Shown: in pieces, positions 25,363 to 33,563 of the stretch
How positions within the stretch are numbered: position 1 is the stretch's first letter
Layout of the letters: every line of letters begins with the position of its first letter
Made by a program: the position numbers and the translations under genes
DNA from: Acidobacteriota bacterium
Lineage (GTDB): Bacteria; Acidobacteriota; Terriglobia; Bryobacterales; Bryobacteraceae
Assembly (NCBI GenBank): GCA_016213755.1
Contig: JACQZT010000333.1
Location: 1-39,324 of the forward strand
Direction: 5' to 3'
DNA length: 39,324 bases
The notes under the pieces: model-generated
Told to the model about the DNA's origin: nothing
Seen by the model: only the letters and a program-made list of their open reading frames with translations
The model's database searches: none

Positions 25363-27452
25363 GACTCGACCGGAGGCGTCTCTTCTCGGGCCAGCAACGC
25401 CCGCACTTCTTCGTCCGAGAGGCCCTCGACCTCTTTGAGCAGATCGTCGTAGCCCGCCACAACCGCCTGCTCGATCTCCTTCAGTTCGACGGCGCGAGCC
25501 AGCGCCGCGGGAGTGAACTCGCCCGTGTACACGACCTCCAGGGAAAGATCGGCGCCGAAGCGCCGGCGAACCCGCGCCAGCAACTCGACCGCCATCAGCG
25601 AGTGGCCGCCCAGGTCGAAGAAGCTGTCGTTGGCGTTCACCGTTGCGACGCCCAGCAATTCCGCCCACAACGCGCGGATTTCGCGCTCGATTTCGGCGCC
25701 CGGCGCCTGCCCCGCCTTTATCGCTGATGCAGGCGACGATTTGCGCTTCCGGATGCGCTCCAGGATCGCCTCCGCCGTGCGCAGTTCCCGCGCGATGCGT
25801 TCGTAATCGGCGCGCACGGGCGCGGCTGCGGCGGCCTTCGGCCCGGGCTCCGCCGGCCGGCCGTTCACCGGCCGGTATTCGAGGGCCGCGGCGATTCCGG
25901 CCGGAAAGGCAAAAAGCTGTCCCCCTTCGCGCGGCTGCTGATACCGGCGGCCGCCGGCGTTTTCCAGGAACAGCAGCGCGGGGCGATTGCGCGCCGATGT
26001 AGCGAACGGCGCTTCCACCCGCTTCAATCCCCGGTCCAGCGCCATGCGGCCCAGATGCCGCAGAACGTAGTGTTCCACTCCCCGGCCCAGCACCCGGCAA
26101 CTGAGCAGGAACGTGTCGATCTTCAGCGCTTCGGCATCGCAGGCGAACAGCACCGCGCCGGTGAGGCCGTAGCTGCCAAAGCGGTCTTCGACTTCCACCG
26201 TCAGGCACTCGCCGCTGGCGCGAAGGAACTCGCGGATCTCGCTCTCACCGCGCCGCCGCGTGGTGAAGTTCATCTGGTTGGTGCGCTGGGTGAGCTGCGC
26301 GATGCGCGCGAACTGGCCGGGGCGCGCCGTTTCGATGCGCACTTCCAGCCGCAGCGAGGCGAGAAAACCCTCCAGGCTGGCCGACTGACGTTCCAGGCGG
26401 TGGCGCTCCATCTCCAGCGCGTACATCGCCGCGCGGCGCCGGTCCTCTTCGGTGATCCGCAGCCGGTCGAAAGCCCACACATGTTCGAGGAAGGCGGGGA
26501 TCTCCCGCTCGTCGGCGGGCAGCGCCAGGGCCAGGATCTCCGGGCACGCCGCCTGCGCTTCGCGGCACTCCTTGGGGTTGTCGTCCACGAAGACGAACGA
26601 GTCCAAACCCAACTGCATCTCTTCGGCCAGCCCGCGCAGGTTGTGGCCCTTGGAATCCCAGTTGATGCGGTGGGATACGAAGTTCTGAAGCCGCAGCGGC
26701 ATCTCCGGATGCACGCGGAAGGTTTCCAGCACTTCTTCCACGTTGTTCTTGCTGGCCAGGCACAGCAGCAGGCCGGCCTCGTGCTGCCGGAGCATGAACT
26801 CTTGCAGCGCCTGCCGCGGGGCATCCAGCGTCACGCCCTCGGGGCCGTCCTCGCCGCACACCCCGCGCCACAGCGTGTCGTCGCAATCCAGCGCGCAGAC
26901 TTTGAACGGCGTCATGCGCAGCGCGTTGATCTTGCGCGCCAGCAAAGTCCCCAGCGCGGCGAACAGCAGTGGCGTATAAGGGACGCGGCCCAGTTCGTCG
27001 CTGTGCGGGTCGTGCACTTCAGCCACCGGGTATAGCTTCAACAACTCCTCGGAGGTGACGACGTGGACCGTGCTCACGGCGGCGAGTTCCGCGCGCAGGT
27101 TCGCGGCGGCGTCCCGCTCAGGCTCGGGACAGAAGACCACCAGCAGAGGCACGGACCAGCGGGCGGCGGCCGAGCGCACGGCCTCGGCGAACTGCCGCGT
27201 CACGTCCCCGGCGGCGCCGCCGGCCGGCAGCCAGTCCCTCAGGCGGACCAGCAAGACGTTGACGCCGTCCGCGTTTGCCGCCAGCAGGCTGGTTGGGTCC
27301 AGCAGTTGCTGGAAGACCTGGTTGAAGGGCGCGAAGCGGACCGTGTCCCGCCAGCCCAGCTCCTCGATCCAGAAGCGCAGCGATTCCTCCACCGGTTCGG
27401 CGGTGAAGGTGGCGCTGATGGCGATGGCGGGCGCGTGTTCGGCGGCGGTCAT
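25359..27452 (-). CDS. FkbH-like HAD protein fused to an acyl carrier protein
   Basis: 697-aa protein. An N-terminal region of about 180 residues precedes an FkbH/HAD-IIIC domain with the phosphatase-type loop VCALDCDDTLWRG (Asp189, Asp191), the further motifs CLASKNNVEEVLETF and SFVFVDDNPKECREA, and a C-terminal acetyltransferase-like part (RTNQMNFTTRR, FGSYGLTGAVLFACDAEALK). Residues about 585-680 are a carrier domain with phosphopantetheine Ser618 in LGGHSLMAVELL. FkbH proteins take 1,3-bisphosphoglycerate and load glyceryl on a carrier protein, giving glyceryl-S-ACP for polyketide or tetronate pathways. Here carrier and enzyme are one chain. It is coupled to the GT-GT-thioesterase gene and divergent from an exporter. 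Product inferred, not known. Confidence 0.9.
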   Translation of the reverse strand: MTAAEHAPAIAISATFTAEPVEESLRFWIEELGWRDTVRFAPFNQVFQQLLDPTSLLAANADGVNVLLVRLRDWLPAGGAAGDVTRQFAEAVRSAAARWSVPLLVVFCPEPERDAAANLRAELAAVSTVHVVTSEELLKLYPVAEVHDPHSDELGRVPYTPLLFAALGTLLARKINALRMTPFKVCALDCDDTLWRGVCGEDGPEGVTLDAPRQALQEFMLRQHEAGLLLCLASKNNVEEVLETFRVHPEMPLRLQNFVSHRINWDSKGHNLRGLAEEMQLGLDSFVFVDDNPKECREAQAACPEILALALPADEREIPAFLEHVWAFDRLRITEEDRRRAAMYALEMERHRLERQSASLEGFLASLRLEVRIETARPGQFARIAQLTQRTNQMNFTTRRRGESEIREFLRASGECLTVEVEDRFGSYGLTGAVLFACDAEALKIDTFLLSCRVLGRGVEHYVLRHLGRMALDRGLKRVEAPFATSARNRPALLFLENAGGRRYQQPREGGQLFAFPAGIAAALEYRPVNGRPAEPGPKAAAAAPVRADYERIARELRTAEAILERIRKRKSSPASAIKAGQAPGAEIEREIRALWAELLGVATVNANDSFFDLGGHSLMAVELLARVRRRFGADLSLEVVYTGEFTPAALARAVELKEIEQAVVAGYDDLLKEVEGLSDEEVRALLAREETPPVES

Positions 27453-27479
27453 GCGTTGGGTTTCGGGTGCGTCCTTCTC

Positions 27480-27509
27480 ATTATGAGCCGCGGCCTGCCT
27501 GGCCTACAA
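27480..27509 (-). promoter_or_regulatory. Candidate promoter for the FkbH operon
   Basis: On the minus strand TTGTAG (27509-27504), an 18-base spacer and CATAAT (27485-27480) lie about 28 bases before the FkbH ATG. The -10 box overlaps a small palindrome CTCATTATGAG (27478-27488). On the plus strand TATGAT at 27521-27526 could serve the divergent MFS gene. Pattern evidence only. Confidence 0.35.
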
Positions 27510-27543
27510 CCGGCCGCTGTTATGATGAGAGTTCCTTCCGGCC

Positions 27544-28806
27544 ATGTCGGACCTCCTGGCGCTCTTACGGTCGAACCCCAATTACCGCCACACGTGGCTG
27601 GCGCAGGTGGTGAGCGAGGTCGGAGACTACTTCAACAATATCGCTGTCTTCAGCCTGGTGCTGCAGACCGGCGGCTCGGGGCTGGTGGTGAGCGGCGTGA
27701 TGCTGGCCCGCGCCATTCCGGCGGTGGCCGCCGGGCCGGTGGCCGGCGTTGTGCTCGACCGCTTCGACCGCCGGCGCATCATGATCGCCTCCGACCTGGT
27801 GCGCGCGGTGGTGGCGGCCGCGTTTCTGCTCGCCATCGAGCGCCCCAGCGCCTGGCTGCTCTACCTGCTGAGCGCGCTGCTGATGTTTGCCTCGCCGTTC
27901 TTTTCGAGCGGCCGGGCGGCGATCCTGCCGGCTATCGCCAGCCCGCGCGAGCTGCACACCGCCAACTCGCTCACCCAGACCACGCAGTGGGCCACCCTCA
28001 CCGCGGGGACGCTGGCGGCCGGTTACGCCACTGCTTGGTTCGGCTACCGGGGCGCGTTCGTCCTCAATGCTCTGTCGTTCCTGTTTTCGGCCTGGGCCAT
28101 CTCCCGGCTGCGCGGCGGTTTCCGGCCCCGGCGCGAAGCCGCGCCCCACCACGGCGCGCGGCGCGCGTGGACCGAGTACGCCGACGGACTCCGCTACATG
28201 CGCTCCGTGCCCCTGATTTTCGGCATCGCCATGATCTCGGTGGGCTGGGCCACCGGCGGCGGAGCGGCGCAGATCCTGTTCGCGCTGTTTGGCGAGCAGG
28301 TGTTCCACCGCGGTCCGCGGGGCATTGGGACCATCTGGGGCATGGCCGGCGTCGGGCTGCTGGCGGGCGGCGCGCTGGGACACCTGGCGGGGCGCCGCGC
28401 GAGCTTCGCCGGCTACAAGCGGACCGTGGCGGTGTCCTACATCTCGCACGGCCTCACCTACGTGCTGTTCAGCCAGATGGAAAACTACGCCGCGGCGCTG
28501 GTCATGATCCTGCTCTCGCGGGTGGGTATGGCCGTCTCCAGTGTGCTGAACCAGTACCAACTGCTGCGCCACACGCCGGACCAGTTCCGGGGCCGGGTCT
28601 TCTCGACGCTCGAATCGCTGCGCTGGGCGGTCATGATTGGCTCGATGGCTGCGGCCGGCATCGCCTCGCAGTACTACAGCCCCCGCGCCATCGGCCTGGT
28701 AGCCGGCATCCTCAGCTCCCTGACCGCCGTCTGGTGGACCTGGGCCGACTGGACCGGCCGGCTGCCCGAGCCCAATTCGGTGACAGGCTACTCTTTCCCC
28801 AATTAA
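27544..28806 (+). CDS. MFS exporter (MFS_3/EntS-like)
   Basis: 420-aa protein with about 10-12 membrane helices, typical of the MFS_3 group that exports siderophores and other small products (EntS-like). Characteristic are YRHTWLAQVVSEVGDYFNNI at the N-terminus, the loop GVVLDRFDRRRIMIASDLVR and FSTLESLRWAVMIGSMAAAG late in the protein. It diverges from the FkbH-ACP operon with 91 bases between the starts, so it likely carries that locus's product out of the cell. The last residues, NSVTGYSFPN, are encoded by one arm of a 31-bp inverted repeat, so the C-terminus probably changed when the repeat arrived. Substrate not known. Confidence 0.87.
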   Translation: MSDLLALLRSNPNYRHTWLAQVVSEVGDYFNNIAVFSLVLQTGGSGLVVSGVMLARAIPAVAAGPVAGVVLDRFDRRRIMIASDLVRAVVAAAFLLAIERPSAWLLYLLSALLMFASPFFSSGRAAILPAIASPRELHTANSLTQTTQWATLTAGTLAAGYATAWFGYRGAFVLNALSFLFSAWAISRLRGGFRPRREAAPHHGARRAWTEYADGLRYMRSVPLIFGIAMISVGWATGGGAAQILFALFGEQVFHRGPRGIGTIWGMAGVGLLAGGALGHLAGRRASFAGYKRTVAVSYISHGLTYVLFSQMENYAAALVMILLSRVGMAVSSVLNQYQLLRHTPDQFRGRVFSTLESLRWAVMIGSMAAAGIASQYYSPRAIGLVAGILSSLTAVWWTWADWTGRLPEPNSVTGYSFPN

Positions 28807-28911
28807 ACCCCGTACCGGGCTGGTCAATCCCGAGTTTGGAATCGGCAAGTTCAATGACGTCAACAAGTCCCTGATCGCGAAATTGGGGAAAGAGTAGCCT
28901 GTCACCGGATT
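28774..28911. repeat. 31-bp near-perfect inverted repeat overlapping the exporter 3' end
   Basis: The left arm (28774-28804) and the right arm (28881-28911) are inverted copies matching at 30 of 31 positions, with a 76-base spacer; the core is GGTGACAGGCTACTCTTTCC. The left arm encodes the last residues of the MFS exporter. The spacer plus right arm hold an open reading segment ending in GIGKFNDVNKSLIAKLGKE that looks like the tail of another gene. It resembles a REP-type or small non-autonomous palindromic element, or an insertion remnant. No transposase is present. Confidence 0.85.
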
Positions 28912-28951
28912 TGATACGATTTTGATGAACGTGCTACTTTGGGAGCGGCCG

Positions 28952-29860
28952 ATGCATATACCCGATGGATTCCTTTCGACTCCGGTGTGGGCGGCCCTGG
29001 ACGCCGCCGCCGTGGTTTCGGTCGGATCCCTGGCGCGCCGGACGCAGCGGGAAATCGAGGATTGCCGCATTCCCGCCCTGGGAGTGATGGGCGCGTTCGT
29101 CTTCGCGGCGCAGATGATCAACTTCCCGGTGGGCCTGGGAACCAGCGGCCACCTGTTGGGCAGCGCGCTGCTGGTGGTGACGCTGGGGCCGGCCGCGGCC
29201 TCGATCGTAATGGCGGCCATCCTCGTGATTCAGGCGCTAATCTTCCAGGACGGCGGAATTCTGGCCCTGGGCGCCAACGTCTTCAACATGGCCGTGGCGG
29301 GGGTTCTGGCCGCCTATCTGCCGTACCGGATCTGGAGCGCGGGGCGCATGCGGAATTTCGCCATCTTCGCCGGCGGCGCTTTGGCGGTATTGGTTGGCGC
29401 GGCACTGGCGGTGGGCGAGTTACTGGCCTCGGGCATTCGGATGGGTCCGGGGATTCTAGGTATCTCGTGCGGTCTGTTTGCCGTGAACGCTGTGCTTGAA
29501 GGGTCCATCACCGTGGCCGTGGTGCGATCGCTGGAGGCGATGCGGCCGGACTGGGTGCGGGCCCCGGACTCCTCCGGCCGGCTGGTGCTCGGGTCCCTGG
29601 CGGCCGCCGCGGTGTTGCTGGCCGTAGTGGGCGTGCTGTTTGCCTCCGCCGATCCGGACGGCCTCCAGCGACTGGCCGAGCGGGCTGGAATCGCGGAGCG
29701 GGCGAAAAACCTGTTCACCACGCCCATGACGGACTATCAACTGGGTGGCGTGCGCTCGGAGTGGGCGCGCAAGGCGGTGGCCGGCCTGGCCGGAGTGGCC
29801 GCGATCACGCTGCTCACGCTGGGTCTGAGCAAGGCCCTGGCACGGCGCGGGAGAGCCTGA
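28952..29860 (+). CDS. cbiM: Nickel/cobalt ECF transporter membrane component, CbiM/NikM with PDGLE extension
   Basis: 302 aa from the ATG at 28952, chosen because the family must begin MHIPDGFL: His2 and the free N-terminus bind the metal. GGGAG lies six bases before it. The track start adds ten residues and would destroy this. Further family motifs are AQMINFPVGLGTSGHLLGSA, LIFQDGGILALGANVFNMAV and the C-terminal EGSITVAVV. The end carries a CbiN/NikN-like PDGLE region (SADPDGLQRLAERAG) and a further helix, so one protein covers the M and N roles. Several membrane helices. It is first of three genes; with CbiQ and CbiO it imports Ni2+ or Co2+. Which metal cannot be told. Confidence 0.92.
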   Translation: MHIPDGFLSTPVWAALDAAAVVSVGSLARRTQREIEDCRIPALGVMGAFVFAAQMINFPVGLGTSGHLLGSALLVVTLGPAAASIVMAAILVIQALIFQDGGILALGANVFNMAVAGVLAAYLPYRIWSAGRMRNFAIFAGGALAVLVGAALAVGELLASGIRMGPGILGISCGLFAVNAVLEGSITVAVVRSLEAMRPDWVRAPDSSGRLVLGSLAAAAVLLAVVGVLFASADPDGLQRLAERAGIAERAKNLFTTPMTDYQLGGVRSEWARKAVAGLAGVAAITLLTLGLSKALARRGRA

Positions 29861-30583
29861 GTGCACCAGGTCGTCATTGACCGCTGGAGCCGGCAGGCCA
29901 GCCCGCTGCACAGGATCGAGCCTCGCACTAAGCTCGTGGCGCTGGCGGTTTTTCTGGTGGCCCTGGCCACCGCTCCGGGCGCGCCGCTGGGCCGCGGTGC
30001 GGCCTATCTGCTCATGATCGCGGCCGTCATCGCGCTGGCGAGGCTGCCGGTTTTCGGTCTTCTGGCTCGCGCCGCGGTGGTGCTGCCGTTTTCGGCAACC
30101 TTCGCGCTGGTCAGCCTGCTGGCGGGCGACAGCCAGCGCGCGGCGGCGCTGGCGATCAAGAGTTACCTGTCCGCCTCCGCGGTGCTGCTGATCGTCGCCA
30201 CGACGCCACTGGAGCGCCTGGTCCGGGCCATGGAGGCGCTGGGAGCGCCGCGCCCGGTCGCCCTGATCGCCCAGTTCCTGTATCGCTACCTTTTCGTCGT
30301 CTCCGAGCAGGCGCAGCACATGCGGGTGGCCTCGCTGTGCCGGGCCCCGGAGGCGTCGGGCGCGGCGCGCCGCCTGCGGTTCCGCGCCGCCGCGGGAGCG
30401 GTCGGGGTCCTGTTCGCGCGTTCGTACGCGCGCGCGGAAGGGATTCACCGGGCGCTCATGGCGCGCGGCTTCGAGGGCCGCTTTCCGTCCGTCTCGCTTC
30501 CCCGCCCGCAAGCCTCCGATCTCGCCTTCCTGGCTCTGGCGGCAACTTTATCCGTGGCCATCCGATGGGGAGTGCCAGGCTGA
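29861..30583 (+). CDS. cbiQ: ECF transporter T-component, CbiQ family
   Basis: 240-aa membrane protein starting with GTG immediately after the CbiM stop. It has about five membrane segments (KLVALAVFLVALATAP, AAYLLMIAAVIALARL, AAVVLPFSATFALVSLLAGD and others). The two coupling helices with the Ala-Arg-Gly type signatures are seen in LERLVRAMEALGAPRP and IHRALMARGFEGRFPS, which contact the ATPase. It transmits ATP-driven movement from CbiO to CbiM. Its TGA overlaps the CbiO ATG. Confidence 0.9.
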   Translation: MHQVVIDRWSRQASPLHRIEPRTKLVALAVFLVALATAPGAPLGRGAAYLLMIAAVIALARLPVFGLLARAAVVLPFSATFALVSLLAGDSQRAAALAIKSYLSASAVLLIVATTPLERLVRAMEALGAPRPVALIAQFLYRYLFVVSEQAQHMRVASLCRAPEASGAARRLRFRAAAGAVGVLFARSYARAEGIHRALMARGFEGRFPSVSLPRPQASDLAFLALAATLSVAIRWGVPG

Positions 30584-31290
30584 TGCGGGACCAACTGCTG
30601 GTGGAAGCGCGCGGAGTGCGATACCGGTACGAAGACGGAACGCCGGCCCTCGAAGGCGTGGATTTCGAACTGCGCCGCAACGAAACCGTCGCGCTGTTCG
30701 GCCCGAACGGATCGGGCAAGACCACCTTCGTTCTGCTGCTGAATGGCTTGCTCACCGGAGAAGGCGAGATCCGCGTGTGCGGCCTGCGCGTGGAGAGAAA
30801 AAACCTGCCGGTCATCCGGCGCAAGGTCGGCGTGGTTTTCCAGGATCCGGAAGAGCAACTCTTCATGCCCACGGTTCTGGAAGACGTGGCGTTTGGCCTG
30901 CTCAGTCAGGGTATCGAGCGCGAGCGGGCACTGAAGGCCGCCACCGGGGCGCTGGAGAAGGTCGGCATGAAGCACAACTCTAACCGGGCGCCCTATCACC
31001 TGAGCGCGGGCGAGAAAAGGCGCGCCACCCTGGCCGGAGTCCTGGTGATGAAACCGGAGATCCTGATTCTGGACGAGCCCACCACGTTCCTGGATCCGCC
31101 GGGCCAGCGCGACCTGATTCACTTACTCGAAGAACTGCCTCAGTCGAAGATCGTGGTCACACACGACACCTGCTTCGCCCGGGCGCTGGCCCAGCGAGCG
31201 GTTTTCTTTGAAAAAGGCCGGGTAACGGGCGCGGGCGCCGTCGAAGACATCGCACGCCGCTTCGACTGGGACAGCCGTCCGGCCCGCTGA
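30583..31290 (+). CDS. cbiO: ECF transporter ATPase, CbiO family
   Basis: 235 aa from the ATG at 30583, which overlaps the CbiQ TGA; an in-frame ATG six codons upstream (30565) is an alternative. The track's 317-aa version is too long. ABC ATPase motifs are complete: Walker A GPNGSGKT, Q-loop VVFQDPEEQLF, signature LSAGEKRRATLAG, Walker B ILILDEPT and H-loop VVTHD. It hydrolyses ATP in the cytoplasm to drive Ni/Co uptake through CbiM and CbiQ. Last gene of the three-gene unit. Confidence 0.92.
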   Translation: MRDQLLVEARGVRYRYEDGTPALEGVDFELRRNETVALFGPNGSGKTTFVLLLNGLLTGEGEIRVCGLRVERKNLPVIRRKVGVVFQDPEEQLFMPTVLEDVAFGLLSQGIERERALKAATGALEKVGMKHNSNRAPYHLSAGEKRRATLAGVLVMKPEILILDEPTTFLDPPGQRDLIHLLEELPQSKIVVTHDTCFARALAQRAVFFEKGRVTGAGAVEDIARRFDWDSRPAR

Positions 31291-31321
31291 CACGAACCAT
31301 CTGGGGCGTCCGGAGCGGCTA

Positions 31322-31603
31322 CTAATCGCCGCCCTTGGCCGCCGCGTTCTTGGCTTTCCGGTACTCCGCCCAGCGCCTCTTCTGCGCCAGGGCGATACGC
31401 TTGCGCGCGGCGTCGCTCAACTCTCGCTTGACCGGCGCTGGCGCGGAACTCGCTTCCGCGGCGAAAGCGGCGGGCCGCTTCCTGCCGAGCAGCGACCTCA
31501 CGTACCGGATCTGTTCCTCGATACGATTGCGCTGTAACTCCAAACCCTCCAGCGCCGCGTTCAGGAACGCAGGATCTTGTGCTGGTTGTCTTACTTTAGC
31601 CAT
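31322..31603 (-). CDS. Small basic hypothetical protein with Ala/Lys/Arg-rich tail
   Basis: 93 aa from the ATG at 31603 (MAKVRQPAQDPAFLNAALEG); GGGGAG stands before it, and the track's upstream start is not needed. A helical segment (LEGLELQRNRIEEQIRYVRS) could form a coiled coil. The C-terminus ELSDAARKRIALAQKRRWAEYRK is strongly basic and matches a short pattern seen in many small acidobacterial proteins that I cannot assign. It may bind nucleic acid; that is a guess from charge. It lies 45 bases after dtd on the same strand. Confidence 0.6.
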   Translation of the reverse strand: MAKVRQPAQDPAFLNAALEGLELQRNRIEEQIRYVRSLLGRKRPAAFAAEASSAPAPVKRELSDAARKRIALAQKRRWAEYRKAKNAAAKGGD

Positions 31604-31647
31604 AACTTTCTCCCCATCTCCGATTGGATACCAATCCCGCGCAAATG

Positions 31648-32097
31648 TCAACGCCTGACTGGAGATTCGCAAAGAATAGTTACAGGTCCGTCATTTACAA
31701 GATGAACCTGCATGGCGGCCTGAAAGATGCCCGTTTCGACGTGCGCTCCCGAGGCCCGGCAGGCCTCCGCGAAGCGCTCGTAGAGCGTGCGAGCCTGCTC
31801 GGGCGCAGCGGCGTCGTCGAAACTCGGGCGCCGGCCCTTGCGGCAGTCGCCGCACAAAGTGAATTGAGAGACGATCAAGAGCGCGCCCTGGCTCTCCAGC
31901 AAACTGCGATTCATCTTTCCTGCCAGGTCCGGAAAAATTCGCAGGTTGACCACCTTGCCGGCCAGATAGGCCGCATCGGACGAGTCATCGGTCCGGGACA
32001 CGCCCACAAACACCACCAATCCCCTGGAGATGGCGCCCGCCACTTGGCCCTCCACCTCGACCCGAGCCTCGCTCACTCTTTGCAGCAGCGCTTTCAT
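31648..32097 (-). CDS. dtd: D-aminoacyl-tRNA deacylase
   Basis: 149 aa from the ATG at 32097 ([20 protein letters not shown]), the family's usual start; the track starts three codons earlier at GTG. The DTD motifs are present: [17 protein letters not shown] and, near the C-terminus, the cross-subunit loop [11 protein letters not shown] with the NxGPVT pattern. The enzyme clears D-amino acids and glycine wrongly attached to tRNA in the cytoplasm. It is divergent from the GHMP kinase gene. Confidence 0.95.
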   Translation of the reverse strand: MKALLQRVSEARVEVEGQVAGAISRGLVVFVGVSRTDDSSDAAYLAGKVVNLRIFPDLAGKMNRSLLESQGALLIVSQFTLCGDCRKGRRPSFDDAAAPEQARTLYERFAEACRASGAHVETGIFQAAMQVHLVNDGPVTILCESPVRR

Positions 32098-32143
32098 CGC
32101 ATTCACCCCGTGGTATACATGGCAAGAGGCGTTTTCGTTTCCT

Positions 32144-33139
32144 ATGATCGAAACCTATGCATACGCCCGGGCGGGCTTTCTCGGCAATCCGAGCGACGGC
32201 TACTTCGGAAAGACCATCGCCTTCCTGGTGCGAAATTTCCGTGCCAGGGTCTTACTTTACCCCAGCGCCAAACTGGAGATCAAGCTTTCCAAGGCGGACA
32301 CGCCGGCGTTCGAGAATCTGGATGATCTCTATCGCACCACCCGCTGGAGGGGCTACTACGGAGGTGTGCGTATCATCCAGGCGCTGCTGGTGCGATTGGT
32401 GGATTACTGCCGGGATAACGGGATCGAACTGCCGGAACGCAATTTTACCATTGAGTACGAAACCACAATTCCGCTGCGGCTGGGTCTGGGCGGTTCGAGC
32501 TCTATCATCACCGCGGCCTTGCGCGCCCTGATGCAATATTACGCCCTGGACATCCCGCTCCCGGTACAGGCCAACCTGGCCTTGGAAACCGAGACCCGGG
32601 AGCTGGGCGTCGGCGCGGGTTTGCAGGACCGCGTGGTGCAGGCCTACGAGGGCCTGGTGTTCATGGATTTCGCGCGAGACATCATGCAGCGGCAGGGCCA
32701 CGGGGAGTACGAACTGCTCGATCCGGCGCTGCTCCCTCCCGTCTATGTCGCCTACCGAACCAGCCTGAGCGAAGGCACCGAGGTGTTTCACAACGACGTG
32801 CGCGCGCGCTGGCGGGCGGGCGACCCGGCGGTGACCGCGGCCATGCTCCGCTGGGCGCAGATCGCCAGCGAGGGCCGGCAGGCCCTGCTCGCGCAAGATT
32901 ACGCCGCGCTCGACGCCCTGATCGACGAGAATTTCGATTTGCGGGCGCTGGTCTACCCGGTCAGCGCCGGCAACCGGGAGATGATCGATACCGCGCGTTC
33001 GGCCGGCGTGAGCGCCAACTTCGCCGGCTCGGGCGGCGCCATCGTCGGCGCCTATCGGGACGAAGCGGCCTTCGAGCGCCTCAGCGCCGCGCTGCGCGCC
33101 ATCGGGGTGGCGGTGATCCGGCCGCGAATCCGGCCCTAA
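32144..33139 (+). CDS. GHMP-family sugar kinase, glucuronokinase-like
   Basis: 331 aa from the ATG at 32144 ([20 protein letters not shown]); the track ORF begins 38 codons earlier inside the dtd region. GHMP motif 2 is [20 protein letters not shown], forming the ATP-binding loop, and motif 3 is [18 protein letters not shown]. The N-terminal [19 protein letters not shown] resembles glucuronokinase and related anomeric sugar kinases. It would phosphorylate a sugar in the cytoplasm, perhaps for nucleotide-sugar synthesis. The sugar is not identified. It stands alone on the plus strand. Confidence 0.82.
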   Translation: MIETYAYARAGFLGNPSDGYFGKTIAFLVRNFRARVLLYPSAKLEIKLSKADTPAFENLDDLYRTTRWRGYYGGVRIIQALLVRLVDYCRDNGIELPERNFTIEYETTIPLRLGLGGSSSIITAALRALMQYYALDIPLPVQANLALETETRELGVGAGLQDRVVQAYEGLVFMDFARDIMQRQGHGEYELLDPALLPPVYVAYRTSLSEGTEVFHNDVRARWRAGDPAVTAAMLRWAQIASEGRQALLAQDYAALDALIDENFDLRALVYPVSAGNREMIDTARSAGVSANFAGSGGAIVGAYRDEAAFERLSAALRAIGVAVIRPRIRP

Positions 33140-33222
33140 TACGGCCGTAAGCAAGTCGCCCGGCCGGAACGAGGGGTTTGCCCGATGCTACCGCTGGCGC
33201 CGTCTCCCGATACATTCTATAG

Positions 33223-33507
33223 ATGATCTACCGTCGTCGCCGGCAGCGGAACTCGGTCTCGGGTGGTTTCTACCGCTTTGAAGGCGGGCACGGCCAATCC
33301 GTTTTCGGGTTTGGCGACCACGACTACATCCGGTTGCGCGACGAATTCGGGAACGTCTGGCGCGGGCACGCCGAAAAGCAGGGCGACAGCACCTTGCGCT
33401 TTTCCTTCCGCGATTCCAACGGCAGCTTCATCACCGGCATTTCCGACCACACCGGCATTCTCCTGCGCGACGAACACGGCAACACCTGGCGCGGATTCAA
33501 GGACTAA
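33223..33507 (+). CDS. Small protein with a duplicated DHxxIxLRDExGNxWRG unit
   Basis: 94 aa, family unknown. It contains two copies of an 18-residue unit: residues 31-48 (GDHDYIRLRDEFGNVWRG) and 74-91 (SDHTGILLRDEHGNTWRG), identical at 13 of 17 aligned positions. A third, less clear beta-like piece (YRFEGGHGQSVFGF) precedes. The pattern suggests a repeat of beta strands with a Trp-Arg-Gly turn. No signal peptide or membrane helix. No clear ribosome site before the ATG. It precedes purM on the same strand by 56 bases. Confidence 0.65.
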   Translation: MIYRRRRQRNSVSGGFYRFEGGHGQSVFGFGDHDYIRLRDEFGNVWRGHAEKQGDSTLRFSFRDSNGSFITGISDHTGILLRDEHGNTWRGFKD

Positions 33508-33538
33508 CCGGCCGCCCCGGCCACTCGCTATAGTAGGA

Positions 33539-33557
33539 ATTCGGGTCGCGCCCGAAT
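33539..33557 (+). promoter_or_regulatory. Hairpin just upstream of purM
   Basis: ATTCGGG-tcgcg-CCCGAAT is a perfect 7-bp stem with a five-base loop, six bases before the purM ATG, where no Shine-Dalgarno sequence is seen. A TATAGT -10-like box lies at 33529-33534. It could be a short terminator of the preceding gene or a control element for purM. Confidence 0.4.
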
Positions 33558-33563
33558 CGTGCC

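Noticed and set aside
22115-25462. 1115-aa minus-strand ORF
   Set aside because: Arg/Ala/Gly-rich antisense-frame shadow of the GT-GT-thioesterase gene; no family motifs.
25363-26208. N-terminal extension of the GT fusion (1333-aa track ORF)
   Set aside because: It overlaps the FkbH-ACP coding region in another frame; the coupled ATG at 25362 starts a normal GT4 N-terminus.
28805-28951. Cobalamin riboswitch before cbiM
   Set aside because: The leader is only about 145 bases, mostly the inverted repeat, and no B12-box-like sequence is seen.
27565-29220. 551-aa minus-strand ORF over the MFS and cbiM genes
   Set aside because: Shadow frame crossing the inverted repeat; no motifs.
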